Shown in pieces: positions 33,355 through 42,360 of a DNA stretch of 64,000 nt; position 1 is the first letter of the stretch, and each line of letters begins with the position of its first letter. The notes below the pieces were generated by a model. It did no database searches, was not told where the DNA came from, and saw nothing but the letters and a program-made list of their open reading frames with translations. Origin of the DNA: RHKX01 sp964641695 (lineage in GTDB: Bacteria > Actinomycetota > Thermoleophilia > Solirubrobacterales > 70-9); assembly GCA_964641695.1 (NCBI GenBank), contig CAZXKG010000001.1:7530-71529 (forward strand), in the 5' to 3' direction. Made by a program: the position numbers and the translations under genes.

Positions 33355-34601
33355 GCGGCGAAGACCGACGCGAGCACGGCGACCCCCATCACCCCGCCGA
33401 TCTCACGGATGGCGTTGTTGGAGCCGGAGGCCTTGCCCGCCTCCTCCGGGCGGGAGGCGGAGAGGATCGTTGCGGCGGCCGTCGGGAAGACGAGGGCCAT
33501 GCCCGAGCCGGCGATCATGAACGGGGGCACCAGGGGCCAGAAGGAGACGCTGGGATCGATGATCAGCGCCAGCCAGGCCATCCCGAGGCACTGCATCCCG
33601 ATGCCCAGCGCCATCAGGGGCTTGGTCCCGACCCGATCCGAGAGCAGGCCGGCCAGCGGGGCCACGAACATCGGCATCAGGGTCCACGGGAGGGTGCGGG
33701 CTCCGGCCTCGAAGGCGCCGTAGCCCTGGGCAGTCTGGAAGAACTGGCTGAGCAGGAAGATCGCGCCGAAGGTTCCGAAGAACATCGCGAAGGAGAGCGC
33801 CTGGGTGGCGCTGAAAGCTCGCGAGCGGAACATGTGCAGCCGCAGCATCGGCTCGCGCTGACGCGACTCGTAGGCGAGGAAGGCGGCGAGGGTGACGGCA
33901 CCGAGCGTGAGCGCGGTGAGGACGGTCGTGCTCGTCCAGCCGAGGGCCTCCCCGCGGATGATCCCGAAGGTGAGCCCGAACAGACCCAGCCCGCCGAGCA
34001 CGAGCCCGCCGAGATCGAGATGCCGGTCGGGCCCGTACGACTCGCTGAGCAGGCGCGAGGCGAGCGGGATCAAGGCGAGGCCGACCGGCACGTTGAGGAC
34101 GAAGATCCACTGCCAGGCGATCCCCTCGACGATCGCGCCGCCGACGAACGGGCCGAGCGCGACGCCCAGGCCGCTGATCCCGCCCCAGATCCCGAGCGCG
34201 GCGCCACGCCGCTGAGGCGGGAACGCCTCGCTGACCAGGGTCAGGGTGAGGGGGGTGACGATCGCCGCGCCGATCCCCTGAAGGGCGCGCATCGCGATCA
34301 GGGCGTCGATCGAGGGCGCGAGGGCGGCGGCGGCGCTGGCGGCGGTGAAGACCCCGACGCCGATCGTGAACATCCGCTTGCGACCGAAGCGGTCGCCGAG
34401 CGCGGCGCCGGTGAGCAGGAGGACGGCGAAGGCGAGGGTGTAGGCGTTGACCGTCCACTCGAGCGATTCGAGCGAGCCGCCGAGGTCGGCGCGGATCGAC
34501 GGCAGGGCGACGCCGACGACGAGGTTGTCGAGCGCCGTCATGAACAGCGCGGCGCCGGTTATCGCCAGCGTCCAGCCAGGGTGGATCTTGCCGTCGCTCA
34601 T
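33162..34601 (-). CDS. MFS multidrug exporter, DHA2 (EmrB/QacA) family
   Basis: 479-residue proton-driven exporter with 14 predicted TM segments. Motif A reads GDRFGRKRMF, motif C region SGLGVALGPFVGG and the N-terminal motif ALDNLVVGVALPSI marks the DHA2 branch. The tail (GRRTGAAGSSSTDSAPR and following) is hydrophilic and overlaps the DUF192 gene on the other strand. It starts at ATG 34601 and overlaps the TetR stop by four bases, so the regulator and the pump form one unit. Substrate unknown. Confidence 0.9.
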   Translation of the reverse strand: MSDGKIHPGWTLAITGAALFMTALDNLVVGVALPSIRADLGGSLESLEWTVNAYTLAFAVLLLTGAALGDRFGRKRMFTIGVGVFTAASAAAALAPSIDALIAMRALQGIGAAIVTPLTLTLVSEAFPPQRRGAALGIWGGISGLGVALGPFVGGAIVEGIAWQWIFVLNVPVGLALIPLASRLLSESYGPDRHLDLGGLVLGGLGLFGLTFGIIRGEALGWTSTTVLTALTLGAVTLAAFLAYESRQREPMLRLHMFRSRAFSATQALSFAMFFGTFGAIFLLSQFFQTAQGYGAFEAGARTLPWTLMPMFVAPLAGLLSDRVGTKPLMALGIGMQCLGMAWLALIIDPSVSFWPLVPPFMIAGSGMALVFPTAAATILSASRPEEAGKASGSNNAIREIGGVMGVAVLASVFAAHGGFESPQAFSDGVAAALPVAAAVLAVGFVVALLVPGRRTGAAGSSSTDSAPRHATALQGDTA

Positions 34602-35170
34602 CGGTCGTCCCCTTCTTCGGTGCTGGTGCTTCCGGCCAGGACGACGGCCCAGGGCTCGTCGAGCTCGCCCGCGCCGATCGTCGCCATCACGTTGATCAGC
34701 ATCCCCGCGGCGAACCAGCCGCGCAGATCCTCCTCACTCGCACCTGAACGTTCGCGGGCGAGCGCGTAGAGCTCGCGGAAGGTGCGCTGCATCGCCGCCG
34801 CGATCTCGGGCTCGCCGCTCACCGCCTGGGACTGGATCTGCAGCCTCAGGAGATCGGGCTCCTCGGCGAGCAGCTCGTCGTAGGCGCAGCCCATCTCCGC
34901 CAGCTCCTCGCCCGGCGTGGCGGCGTCTGCGGCCGTCGACATGCGCTCCAGCAGGCGCGCTCGGACGAGCGAGCAGGCGGCCAGGAAGAGGTCGACCTTG
35001 GTCGGGAAGAGCTTGAAGAGGTACGCCTGCGAGATCCCCGCGGCTTCCGCGATTCGCAGCGTCGAGGCCGTGCGGAACCCCTCCTCGGCGAAGATCGGCA
35101 ACGCCGCTTCGACGATGGCGTCCCGCCTCTCCTCGGCCGTCGAGAGGGTTCGTGTGGATGGTTGTGACAT
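34598..35170 (-). CDS. TetR-family regulator of the MFS exporter
   Basis: 190 residues; helix-turn-helix ASTLRIAEAAGISQAYLFKLF with PTKVDLF after it. First gene of the regulator-pump pair. A near-perfect palindrome 81-98 bases upstream is the probable operator. The all-helical ligand domain shows nothing about the inducer. Confidence 0.9.
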   Translation of the reverse strand: MSQPSTRTLSTAEERRDAIVEAALPIFAEEGFRTASTLRIAEAAGISQAYLFKLFPTKVDLFLAACSLVRARLLERMSTAADAATPGEELAEMGCAYDELLAEEPDLLRLQIQSQAVSGEPEIAAAMQRTFRELYALARERSGASEEDLRGWFAAGMLINVMATIGAGELDEPWAVVLAGSTSTEEGDDR

Positions 35171-35250
35171 CTGCTCCGGGGTGGGTCGCGGTCGAAGGGG
35201 AGTGCGGTGGGGCGCTGGGCGACGAGGGTCGGGAGGTGGGTGTCGAGAGG

Positions 35251-35268
35251 AGTGAGTGTGTACTCACT
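35251..35268. promoter_or_regulatory. Palindromic operator upstream of the TetR/MFS unit
   Basis: AGTGAGT-GTGT-ACTCACT: two perfect 7-base arms with a 4-base centre, between the TetR gene (-) and the response regulator (+). Typical size and spacing for a TetR dimer site. Confidence 0.6.
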
Positions 35269-35340
35269 CTTCAATGTAGCACGAGATCGGCCCGGTGGGA
35301 GGGGGGCACGGATCGGGGTGCCGGGATTTACGGGGCCGAG

Positions 35341-36054
35341 ATGGTTGCCGCCACCGAGAAGCTCGCCACCCTGGTCGTCTGCGAAGACGACCAGGCCACG
35401 CGTCAGACCTTGTGCGAGAACCTCGTCGCCGACCGCTTCGAGGTACTCGATGCGGGCGGCGCGGAGGAGGCCCTTCGCCACTGCCGCCTCGAGCGGCCCG
35501 ACGGCTTGCTGCTCGACATCAAGCTTCCCGACGCATCGGGCCTCGACGTCATCCGCGAGATCCGCGGGACCTCGTCGGCGGCCTCGGTCTACGACCCGCA
35601 GCTGCCGATCCTGGTGCTGAGCGGGCGGGCCGAGGTGGCCGATCGGGTCCGTGGGCTGCGGGCCGGAGCCGATGACTTCCTCGCCAAACCCTTCGCCTAC
35701 GAGGAGCTGCTCGTTCGCCTGCGGCGGGTCGTGCTCGGTCGCCGGCTCAGCGGCCGCGGTCCGATCCGGGTCGGCGCGCTGGTGCTGGACGCGGACAGCC
35801 GCAGCGTCACCGTCGCCGGGCGAGCCGTCCGCCTCGCCAACAAGGAGTTCGAGCTGCTCCGGACCCTTGCCGAGGATCCGCGCCGGGTGCACACGAAGGC
35901 CGAGCTGCTGCAGAGGATCTGGGGTTACGCGCCGGGCGCCACCACGCGGACCCTCGACTCGCACGCCAGCCGCCTGCGCCGCAAGCTCGATCCCGAGCGG
36001 GGCCGCTTCGTCCAGAACGTGTGGGGAGTCGGGTACCGGCTCACCGACGGATGA
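35341..36054 (+). CDS. OmpR-type response regulator
   Basis: 237 residues. Receiver domain with acidic pocket CEDD (D16, D17), phospho-acceptor D59 in GLLLDIKLPD and Lys in FLAKPFAYEEL. The C-terminal winged helix (from about 140) shows LANKEFELLRTLAEDP, AELLQRIWGYAPG and TLDSHASRLRRKL. The ATG at 35341 is the only good start. Its stop overlaps the kinase start (ATGA), and the same coupling continues into Tad genes, so it may control that secretion system. Confidence 0.92.
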   Translation: MVAATEKLATLVVCEDDQATRQTLCENLVADRFEVLDAGGAEEALRHCRLERPDGLLLDIKLPDASGLDVIREIRGTSSAASVYDPQLPILVLSGRAEVADRVRGLRAGADDFLAKPFAYEELLVRLRRVVLGRRLSGRGPIRVGALVLDADSRSVTVAGRAVRLANKEFELLRTLAEDPRRVHTKAELLQRIWGYAPGATTRTLDSHASRLRRKLDPERGRFVQNVWGVGYRLTDG

Positions 36055-36770
36055 GCTCGCTAGGTGCCATCCCCATCCTCCTCGTGGCCGCCGTCGCCGT
36101 GGTCGAGGCCGCTCGTGCGGTGGCGTCCGTGAGACGGGGCCGGCGGCTTCAGCGGGCCATGCACGAGCTGCGCAGGCCGCTGCAGGCGCTCTCGCTGATC
36201 GTCGAGCGCGGCGCCTCCGACTCGCAGGCCGCTCGTGCCTGCATGGAGCAGGCACGGGTCGCGATGGCCGAGCTCGGCGCGATCGTCGATCGCGCCCACT
36301 CACCGCTTCGGCGCCGGACCGGCGAGCTCGCCGACGTGATCGATGCGCTGGGGGCTCGCTGGCGAGGGGCGGGCGTGGAGGTCGGTGGCGCGGGGCTGGA
36401 CGGCTCGGTCGCGGACCCGGAGCGACTGGGCGCCGCGCTCGACAACCTCGTCGCGAACGCGATCGAGCACGGGGGCCGACCCGTGAGCGTGAGCGCCTCC
36501 CATGACGGCGGCGCGGTCCGGGTCGAGGTCCGCGACGCGGGGGCGGTCACGCCGCGACCGCGTCGGCGCGATCCGCGCCGCGGGCATGGGCTGCCGATCG
36601 TGCGCGAGCTCGCGGCGGCAAGCGGCGGTTCCGTGGAGATCGGTCCCGACGCCGCGGACGGCGGAACCAGGGCGACGATCAGGATCCCGGTCTCCCGCCA
36701 ACCGGGTCCGGGACCGGACCCGGGGATGGGAACGGGGCCCAGGGACGACCGGCCGCGGGGAGCGGCGTGA
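36051..36770 (+). CDS. Small membrane histidine kinase
   Basis: 239 residues: one N-terminal TM (about 4-22), then straight into the H-box AMHELRRPLQALSL (H38). There is no sensor domain. The ATPase part shows the N-box LDNLVANAIEHGG and a G2-like RRGHGLPIVRELAAASGGS; the G1 box is short (VRDAGAVTPRP). The Pro/Gly-rich tail overlaps the next start. Partner of the preceding regulator. The missing sensor suggests it reads another protein, possibly of the Tad machine. Confidence 0.85.
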   Translation: MSSLGAIPILLVAAVAVVEAARAVASVRRGRRLQRAMHELRRPLQALSLIVERGASDSQAARACMEQARVAMAELGAIVDRAHSPLRRRTGELADVIDALGARWRGAGVEVGGAGLDGSVADPERLGAALDNLVANAIEHGGRPVSVSASHDGGAVRVEVRDAGAVTPRPRRRDPRRGHGLPIVRELAAASGGSVEIGPDAADGGTRATIRIPVSRQPGPGPDPGMGTGPRDDRPRGAA

Positions 36771-37435
36771 GCAGGAGGGGCCGTGCGCTCGCCTTCGGGC
36801 TGCTCGCGGCGATCTGCGCGGTCGCCTCGGCGAGCATCGCCGCCGGCTACCGCGACAGCGTCGACCAGCAGCTCGGGGAGCTGCGCGAGGTCACGGTCTT
36901 GACGGCCCCGCTGCGGGCAGGGATGAAGTTGAGCCGCCGGGCGCTTCGCGGAGCGACCGAGGCGCGATCGGTGCCGGTGCGGTTCCTGCCGCCGGATGTG
37001 CTCACCGATCCGATGGCGGCGCGCGGCCGTCGCCTCGCGGCATCGGTTCCGGCCGGCTCCTACCTGCTTGCCTCCCACCTGCGCCAGCCGTCCGCGGGCG
37101 CGGGCAGCGGACCGACTTTGCAGCGCGGCAGGCATCCCGTCGACATCCTCGTGGCGGGTGCCGGGTCGGTGGCGGCGCGCGGTGGCGGGGTCACGTTCGT
37201 CGACGTAGTCGTCGCCGCCGAGCCGATCACCGGCGGTCGGTCGCGGGTCGAGGTCGCGGCCGAGGGGGTCCAGCTCCTCGGCCTCGAGCCGGCCGACCCG
37301 GCGGCGGCCGCCGAATCGGGGGGTGACGCCTGGATGGCGACCCTGGCCCTCGAGCGTGGTCAGGCGCTGGAGCTGATCGAGGCCGAGAACTTCGCGCGCC
37401 AGATCCGGATCATCCCTGCCGGCGGGGGTGGGTGA
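36767..37435 (+). CDS. cpaB: SAF-domain pilus assembly protein (CpaB/RcpC type)
   Basis: 222 residues. One N-terminal TM (LAFGLLAAICAVASASIAAG) and a SAF-like domain TVLTAPLRAGMKLSRRAL ... VRFLPPDVLTDPMAARGRR with VPAGSYLLASHL, typical of CpaB/RcpC of Tad pilus systems. The second half (VDILVAGAGSV, VEVAAEGVQLLGLEP) matches the usual RcpC C-terminal part. GTG start overlapping the kinase stop. In Gram-negatives CpaB works at the outer membrane; in Actinobacteria its role is less clear. Confidence 0.8.
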   Translation: MSRRGRALAFGLLAAICAVASASIAAGYRDSVDQQLGELREVTVLTAPLRAGMKLSRRALRGATEARSVPVRFLPPDVLTDPMAARGRRLAASVPAGSYLLASHLRQPSAGAGSGPTLQRGRHPVDILVAGAGSVAARGGGVTFVDVVVAAEPITGGRSRVEVAAEGVQLLGLEPADPAAAAESGGDAWMATLALERGQALELIEAENFARQIRIIPAGGGG

Positions 37436-37436
37436 G

Positions 37437-38579
37437 ATGTCCCCGGATCGAGTCGGCGCACTCGCTCTGGAGCTGCGCGGAGAACTGGTCGAGCGCCGCC
37501 ATCGGGCTGCGGTCGCGGGCGAGTCACCGCCGCCCCTGGAGGCCGCGGTCGCTGAGCTGGTCGCGGATCGGGCGGCGACGCTCACCGCGGGGAGTCGCGC
37601 CGAGGTGATCGAGCGGATGCTTCGAGACACGGTCGGCCTCGGCCCGCTCGAGCCGCTGATGTGCGACCCGGAGGTCGAGGAGGTCCTGGTCAACGGTCAC
37701 GAGGAGGTCTGGGTCGAGCGCCGCGGCAGGCTCGAGCTGAGCGAGGTCGTGTTTCCCGGCGAGGCGGAGCTCCGAGACGTGATCGAGCGGATCCTCGGGC
37801 CGATCGGTCGCCGGGTCGACGAGCTCAGCCCGATGGCCGACGGTCGCCTCGCGGACGGATCCAGGGTGAACGTCGTGATCCCGCCCCTGGCGGTCGACGG
37901 ACCGACGATCTCGATCCGGAGGTTCGCCGCCTTCCGGCCCGACCCGGAGGCGCTCGTGGCCGCCGGCTCGTTCAGCCAGCGCCTGATCTCGATCCTCGCG
38001 GACGCGGTCGCCGAGCGGCGCAGCCTGATCATCAGCGGCGGCACCGGCTCGGGCAAGACCACGGTTCTCAACGCGCTCTCGTCGTTCATCTCCGCGGGGG
38101 AGCGGGTGATCACGATCGAGGACGCGGCCGAGCTCGACCTCGCCCAGCCACACGTCGTGCGGCTCGAGAGCCGTCCGGCTGGGATCGAGGGCAGGGGCGC
38201 GGTGACGATCCGCGACCTGGTCCGCAACGCCCTCCGCATGCGGCCCGACAGGATCGTGATCGGCGAGGTCCGTGGAGCGGAGGCGATGGATCTGCTCATC
38301 GCCCTCAACACCGGCCATCGCGGGGCGCTCTCGACCGTCCACGCCAACGGGCCCGAGGACGCGCTGCGGCGGCTGGAGACGCTGGCGATGATGGCCGACC
38401 TCGGCGTGCCGCACGCGGTCGTGCGCGAGAGCCTCGCCGGGGCGGTCGACCTGATCCTTCATCTCGGCCGGGGCGAGCGCGGGGAGCGCTTCGCGGTCAG
38501 CCTCTCCGAGGTGACGCGCCTCGCCGGCGTTCCCGCGGTGCGCGAGATCTGGAGTCGGGCCGCGGATCGCGATGGCTGA
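37437..38579 (+). CDS. tadA: Tad/Flp secretion ATPase (CpaF/TadA)
   Basis: 380 residues; hexameric motor ATPase of the type IV-c (Tad) pilus and related secretion systems. N-terminal domain with MLRDTVGLGPLEPLMCDPEV and EEVLVNGHEEVWVERRG. Walker A ISGGTGSGKTTVLN, Asp box TIEDAAELDL, Walker B DRIVIGEVRGAEAMDLL and His box GHRGALSTVHANGPEDALRR are all intact. The ATG at 37437 sits behind GGGGGTGGG; a GTG at 37428 in the same frame is also possible. Confidence 0.93.
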   Translation: MSPDRVGALALELRGELVERRHRAAVAGESPPPLEAAVAELVADRAATLTAGSRAEVIERMLRDTVGLGPLEPLMCDPEVEEVLVNGHEEVWVERRGRLELSEVVFPGEAELRDVIERILGPIGRRVDELSPMADGRLADGSRVNVVIPPLAVDGPTISIRRFAAFRPDPEALVAAGSFSQRLISILADAVAERRSLIISGGTGSGKTTVLNALSSFISAGERVITIEDAAELDLAQPHVVRLESRPAGIEGRGAVTIRDLVRNALRMRPDRIVIGEVRGAEAMDLLIALNTGHRGALSTVHANGPEDALRRLETLAMMADLGVPHAVVRESLAGAVDLILHLGRGERGERFAVSLSEVTRLAGVPAVREIWSRAADRDG

Positions 38580-39420
38580 GGCGCTGCCGGTGCTGCTTGC
38601 CGCGCTGGGCGGTGCGGCGGTGGTGGTCGCGATCCGCGAGCTGCTGCCGTCCTTGCCGGAGCTGGCGGCGTGGTTCGAGCGGGCGGCGGCACCGCTGTCG
38701 AGCGCCGGCAGCGAGAACCGCTCGCCGAGCGAGGCCGAGCGTCGCCGTCTCGGCTACCTGGCTGCTTCGGCGCTCGGGCTCGGCGCGGTGGCGGTGACCG
38801 GCTCGTTGCCACTCGCCGGGCTGGCAGCGGCCGGACCGGCACTCGCCGGCCGGGCGGTAGCGGCGCGCCGGCGCCGCTACCGCAGGCGCGTCGAGGACGA
38901 CATCCCGCTGATCGCTACCTCGATCGCCGACGCCGTCGCCTCCGGCGGCTCGTTGCGCGTCGCCCTGCTGGCGGCCGGGACGGCGACGAGCGGTCCCACC
39001 GCGATCGAGCTGGCGAAGCTGGCGACCGACTTGCAGCTCGGCGTGCCGATCAGGACAGCCCTCGGAGACCTGGGTCGGAGGGTCGGCTCGCCCGGGGTCG
39101 AGATGCTGCTCGCGGCGATCCTCTCGCAGGAGCGAACGGGAGGGGATCTCGCTCATCTGCTTCGTCGCCACGCGGCCGCCGCGGCCGAGCGGATGCGGGC
39201 CGAGCGCGATGCCCACGCTGCGACCGCCCAGGCGCGGATGACCGGGGGGATGGTCGTGGCGATGCCGCTGGTGATGGCGCTGCTGGTGGAGCTGGCGGCG
39301 CCGGGGTTCCTCTCCGGTCTGCTCTCCGATTCGATCGCGACCGTGCTGCTGGTCGTCGCCGCGATCCTCCAGGTCGGCGGGTTCCTGCTGATCCGCAAGC
39401 TCGGCGAGGTTCGCCGGTGA
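38572..39420 (+). CDS. tadB: Tad system inner-membrane protein TadB
   Basis: 282 residues, T2SF domain membrane platform protein. N-terminal and central TM segments, then the cytoplasmic helical domain (EDDIPLIATSIADAVASGGS, ILSQERTGGDLAHLLRRH, AQARMTGGMVVAMPL) and a C-terminal TM pair. It overlaps tadA by 8 bases and tadC by 4. Confidence 0.88.
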   Translation: MAEALPVLLAALGGAAVVVAIRELLPSLPELAAWFERAAAPLSSAGSENRSPSEAERRRLGYLAASALGLGAVAVTGSLPLAGLAAAGPALAGRAVAARRRRYRRRVEDDIPLIATSIADAVASGGSLRVALLAAGTATSGPTAIELAKLATDLQLGVPIRTALGDLGRRVGSPGVEMLLAAILSQERTGGDLAHLLRRHAAAAAERMRAERDAHAATAQARMTGGMVVAMPLVMALLVELAAPGFLSGLLSDSIATVLLVVAAILQVGGFLLIRKLGEVRR

Positions 39421-40247
39421 GCGCGCTGCTGGCGGCGCTCTGCGCCGTGCTCGCGGTGGCGACGGCCTGGGAGCTGCTCGGCAGCAGGGGCGAGCGGGGT
39501 GGGGAGGTGCTTCGCCGGCTCGTCGAGCGGCGGGCTGGATCGGGCGCCGCCGGGCCAACCCGGCTGCCGTCGGGAAGTAGGCGCCGACTCGCGGAATCGG
39601 GCCTCGAGGGCCGCGTCGGCTACCGCCGCCTGCTGCTCGCCAAGCTCGCCGCCGCCGCGACCGCCGCCCCGCTCGGGGCCCTGCTCGCCGGGGTTCTCCC
39701 GGAGCGCCTGCAGCCGCTGCTCGCGATCGCCGTCCCGGTGGCGGCGTTCTGGGTTCCCGACGCCTATCTCGCGCGGATCGCCCGTGGTCGCCGCGAGGCG
39801 CTGCTGGCGGAGCTGCCCGCGGCTCTGGATCTGATGGCGACCGGGGCGGTGGCCGGCCGCGGGGTCAGCGCCCTGCTCGTCGAAGCGATGAGGCATGCCC
39901 GCGGCCCGCTGCGCGAGGAGATCGCCCGGGCCGTGGTCGCGATCGAGTGCGGAACCTCCCAGCAGGAGGCGATCGCGGCCCTGCGCGAGCGCGCCTCCGG
40001 CACCCGACTCGGATCGGTCGCCGCCGCCCTCGAGCGCTCCCGCCGTCACGGCGCCCCGCTGTCCAGGTCCCTGCACGAGCAGGCATCGACCCTGCGCGCC
40101 GACCAGCGCCGCGACCTCGCCGAGCATGCAGCCCGAGCCGCCCCGAAGATGCAGCTGGCCGTCGCCCTGATCCTCGTCCCCTCGGTCCTGCTGATAGTCG
40201 CCGCCGCGATCATCGCCAGCGCCGACTCCCTGCTGCCGGGGTTCTAG
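39417..40247 (+). CDS. tadC: Tad system inner-membrane protein TadC
   Basis: 276 residues, second T2SF platform protein: TM segments at both ends and the helical domain ELPAALDLMATGAVAGRGV ... GTRLGSVAAALERSRRHG ... APKMQLAVALILVPSV. GTG start overlapping tadB. Last gene of the six-gene run; no prepilin, prepilin peptidase, TadE/F, TadZ or secretin follows, so the substrate must be encoded elsewhere. Confidence 0.87.
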   Translation: MSALLAALCAVLAVATAWELLGSRGERGGEVLRRLVERRAGSGAAGPTRLPSGSRRRLAESGLEGRVGYRRLLLAKLAAAATAAPLGALLAGVLPERLQPLLAIAVPVAAFWVPDAYLARIARGRREALLAELPAALDLMATGAVAGRGVSALLVEAMRHARGPLREEIARAVVAIECGTSQQEAIAALRERASGTRLGSVAAALERSRRHGAPLSRSLHEQASTLRADQRRDLAEHAARAAPKMQLAVALILVPSVLLIVAAAIIASADSLLPGF

Positions 40248-40368
40248 AGAACAATCGCCACCCGCTGCGTCTATTACAAGGAGAGATCAGGGCATCAGCC
40301 CGTCGTGGAGTTTCTGGACGAGACCTTCCCGAGGGCTCGACGCGATCGATTACTCCCTCCTCGGCGCT

Positions 40369-41625
40369 CTATACGCCGAGCAGATCCTCGATCTCGTCGA
40401 CGGCCAGGTCGCAAGCGCGATCGGCGGCGATCGCGCTTGCGATCCGCTCGGCGCCCTTGCGGTAAGACGGATCCTCCAGCACCGACCGCAAGGCGCGTTC
40501 GACTCCCGCCGGACGGGACCCGGCGCGTATCCGGACCCCAGCTCCGGCGGCGACCACGCGGGCGGCCGTATCGGGCTGGTCGCGGCCGACCGGCATGCAG
40601 ACCAGGGGCACGCCCTGCGAGAGCGCTTTGATCACCGTGCCGTGACCAGCGTGAGTGACCACCGCCGCGGCATGGGGAAGCACCTGCGAATGAGGGGCCG
40701 AGGAGACGACCATGACGTTGGCGGGAGCGTCGAGGTCGTCGGCGGAGTAGCTCGGGCCCGCAGTCACGAGCCCACGCACCGGCAGGCGCCCGAGCGCCTC
40801 GACCACGCGGAGGATCATCGGGCCCTGGTTCTGCGTCGTGGTGCTGAGCGAGACGAGTACGAGGGGATCATCTCCCGGCGGAGGCTCCCACCGCTCGGTC
40901 CATCCCGGATCCTCCAACCGCGGGCCGCAGTAGCGGATGTTGTCCGGCGCCTGGGCGCCCGCGCTGAACTCGAAGGACGCGGATGTCAGCACCAGCACCC
41001 GATCGGGGCGGTCGAGCATCTCGAAGGCGCTCGCCACCGGCGGCAGCCCGAAGTCGCCGCGGACCGTGTTCAGCTCCCCGAGCCGCTTGTCCCACATCAG
41101 CTTGCCGAGCTTGCGGACGATCCGGTCGCGGAGTCGGCCGAGCGCGTCGTCTCTCGGCATCAGGCCTGGACCGAACGGCGGGACGCCGCGGACCTCGCCG
41201 GGGTAGAGGTTCGGCACCAGGGTCATGTTCGGCACCCCCTCCGCCTCGGCGGCGATCTGCGAGCCGAACAGCAGCGTCTCGGAGATGACCGCGTCGACCG
41301 GCTCGCGTCGGATCTCCGCCCTGACATCGGCGGCGTAGGCGCCCGCGGGCCCGACCAGCAGCCGATCGCGGATCCTCGCGTTCGCCCCGATCGGCGTCCT
41401 CGCCTCGAAGTCACGGACGAACTCGCTCTCGACGCCGGCCGTGTCCCGCTGCGGCGCGGTCGTCCAGGCCACGTGCCGGGCGTCGGTCCTGAGCACGGCG
41501 TCGCCGAGCACCCGGTCGGTGAGGACCCTGACGTCGTGACCGCCCCGCACCAGCGCAGCGACGACGCTGAGCACCGGCGGCACGTTGCCGCCGCCGTCCC
41601 AGAGGGTGACCAGCAGCCGGCTCAT
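40369..41625 (-). CDS. GT1-family glycosyltransferase (UDP-sugar/macrolide type)
   Basis: 418 residues, GT-B fold. N-terminus MSRLLVTLWDGGGNVPPVLS, then GGHDVRVLTD. The donor-binding C-terminal domain has VVTHAGHGTVIKALSQGVPLV and PVGRDQPDTAARV, the UDP-glycosyltransferase signature with the usual His and Asp-Gln. The ATG at 41625 is chosen; the frame open above it is the shadow of the TetR gene. Cytoplasmic, acting on a small lipophilic acceptor by family analogy. Co-transcribed with the TetR gene upstream (4-base overlap), a hint that the acceptor is a toxic compound or signal. Confidence 0.88.
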   Translation of the reverse strand: MSRLLVTLWDGGGNVPPVLSVVAALVRGGHDVRVLTDRVLGDAVLRTDARHVAWTTAPQRDTAGVESEFVRDFEARTPIGANARIRDRLLVGPAGAYAADVRAEIRREPVDAVISETLLFGSQIAAEAEGVPNMTLVPNLYPGEVRGVPPFGPGLMPRDDALGRLRDRIVRKLGKLMWDKRLGELNTVRGDFGLPPVASAFEMLDRPDRVLVLTSASFEFSAGAQAPDNIRYCGPRLEDPGWTERWEPPPGDDPLVLVSLSTTTQNQGPMILRVVEALGRLPVRGLVTAGPSYSADDLDAPANVMVVSSAPHSQVLPHAAAVVTHAGHGTVIKALSQGVPLVCMPVGRDQPDTAARVVAAGAGVRIRAGSRPAGVERALRSVLEDPSYRKGAERIASAIAADRACDLAVDEIEDLLGV

Positions 41626-42221
41626 CCGCCGGCCTCGCGGGCGGCGATCAGCGCCGCGACCGTCGCCTGCATCGCGCACTCGGCCCCCTCGCGGTCGAGT
41701 CCCTGCTCGCGGCGCAGGATCTTCCAGCTCAGCACGTCGGTGGCCGCGATCAGCATCGCCGTCCAGCGCTCCCTGAAGGGGTCGCCGGAAGGAAGCACCT
41801 CGGCGAACACGCGCTCGACCCACGCCCGATGGACGGCGCGCCCGTAGGCCAGCAGCGGCACGAGCTCCTCGACCCGGTCCTCGAGTGCGATCATGCGGAC
41901 GATGCCGTCCCCGATCTCCTCGTACTCCTCGAGGAGCATCGCGACGCCCCCGACGGCGTCGCCGGGCTCGATCTCGTCCCGCCGCCGATCGATCCGTCCA
42001 CCGACCCGCTCGGCGACCGCCGCCAGCAGGCCGCCCTTGGTCTCGAAGTGGTTGACGATCGTCTGCACCGAGACCCCGGCGGCGCCGGCGATGTCGCGCA
42101 AAGTCACCTCGTCGTACCAGCGCTCGAGGTAGAGGCGCTCGGCGGCGGCGAGGATCGCCTCCCGGGTCCGATCCTGAGTCTCGGCCCGCTTCCCCTGCCG
42201 GTAGGTCCGCGTGGGTGCCAT
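41622..42221 (-). CDS. TetR-family regulator paired with the glycosyltransferase
   Basis: 199 residues. Helix-turn-helix VTLRDIAGAAGVSVQTIVNHFETKGGL is standard. The ATG at 42221 has AGGAGG six bases upstream (on the minus strand). Strong promoter about 90 bases further upstream. It overlaps the glycosyltransferase start, so it most likely controls both. Confidence 0.9.
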   Translation of the reverse strand: MAPTRTYRQGKRAETQDRTREAILAAAERLYLERWYDEVTLRDIAGAAGVSVQTIVNHFETKGGLLAAVAERVGGRIDRRRDEIEPGDAVGGVAMLLEEYEEIGDGIVRMIALEDRVEELVPLLAYGRAVHRAWVERVFAEVLPSGDPFRERWTAMLIAATDVLSWKILRREQGLDREGAECAMQATVAALIAAREAGG

Positions 42222-42312
42222 CCCCGTCCTCCTGTTGGCCGCCGTCGCCGTGCGAGCTCGTCGTCCGGGCTCAGCCTCGTCGCGGGATCGGTGTAGCAAT
42301 TTCACTTGACTC

Positions 42313-42341
42313 TTATTACAGCGAATTCCAGGGCCTGTCAA
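42313..42341 (-). promoter_or_regulatory. Consensus sigma-70 promoter of the TetR/glycosyltransferase unit
   Basis: On the minus strand TTGACA, 17 bases, TAATAA: a perfect -35 and a near-perfect -10, unusual in so GC-rich a genome. Start of transcription would be near 42306, about 85 bases before the TetR gene. The AT-rich stretch after it (near 42290-42310) is a likely operator zone. Confidence 0.75.
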
Positions 42342-42360
42342 GGGAGGGAGACGCGGAAAC

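Noticed and set aside
40300..40400. Reading GLDAIDYSLLGALYAEQ resembles the start of a Flp pilin
   Set aside because: No start codon upstream in this frame, the following residues are not hydrophobic, and the sequence is antisense to the end of the glycosyltransferase gene.
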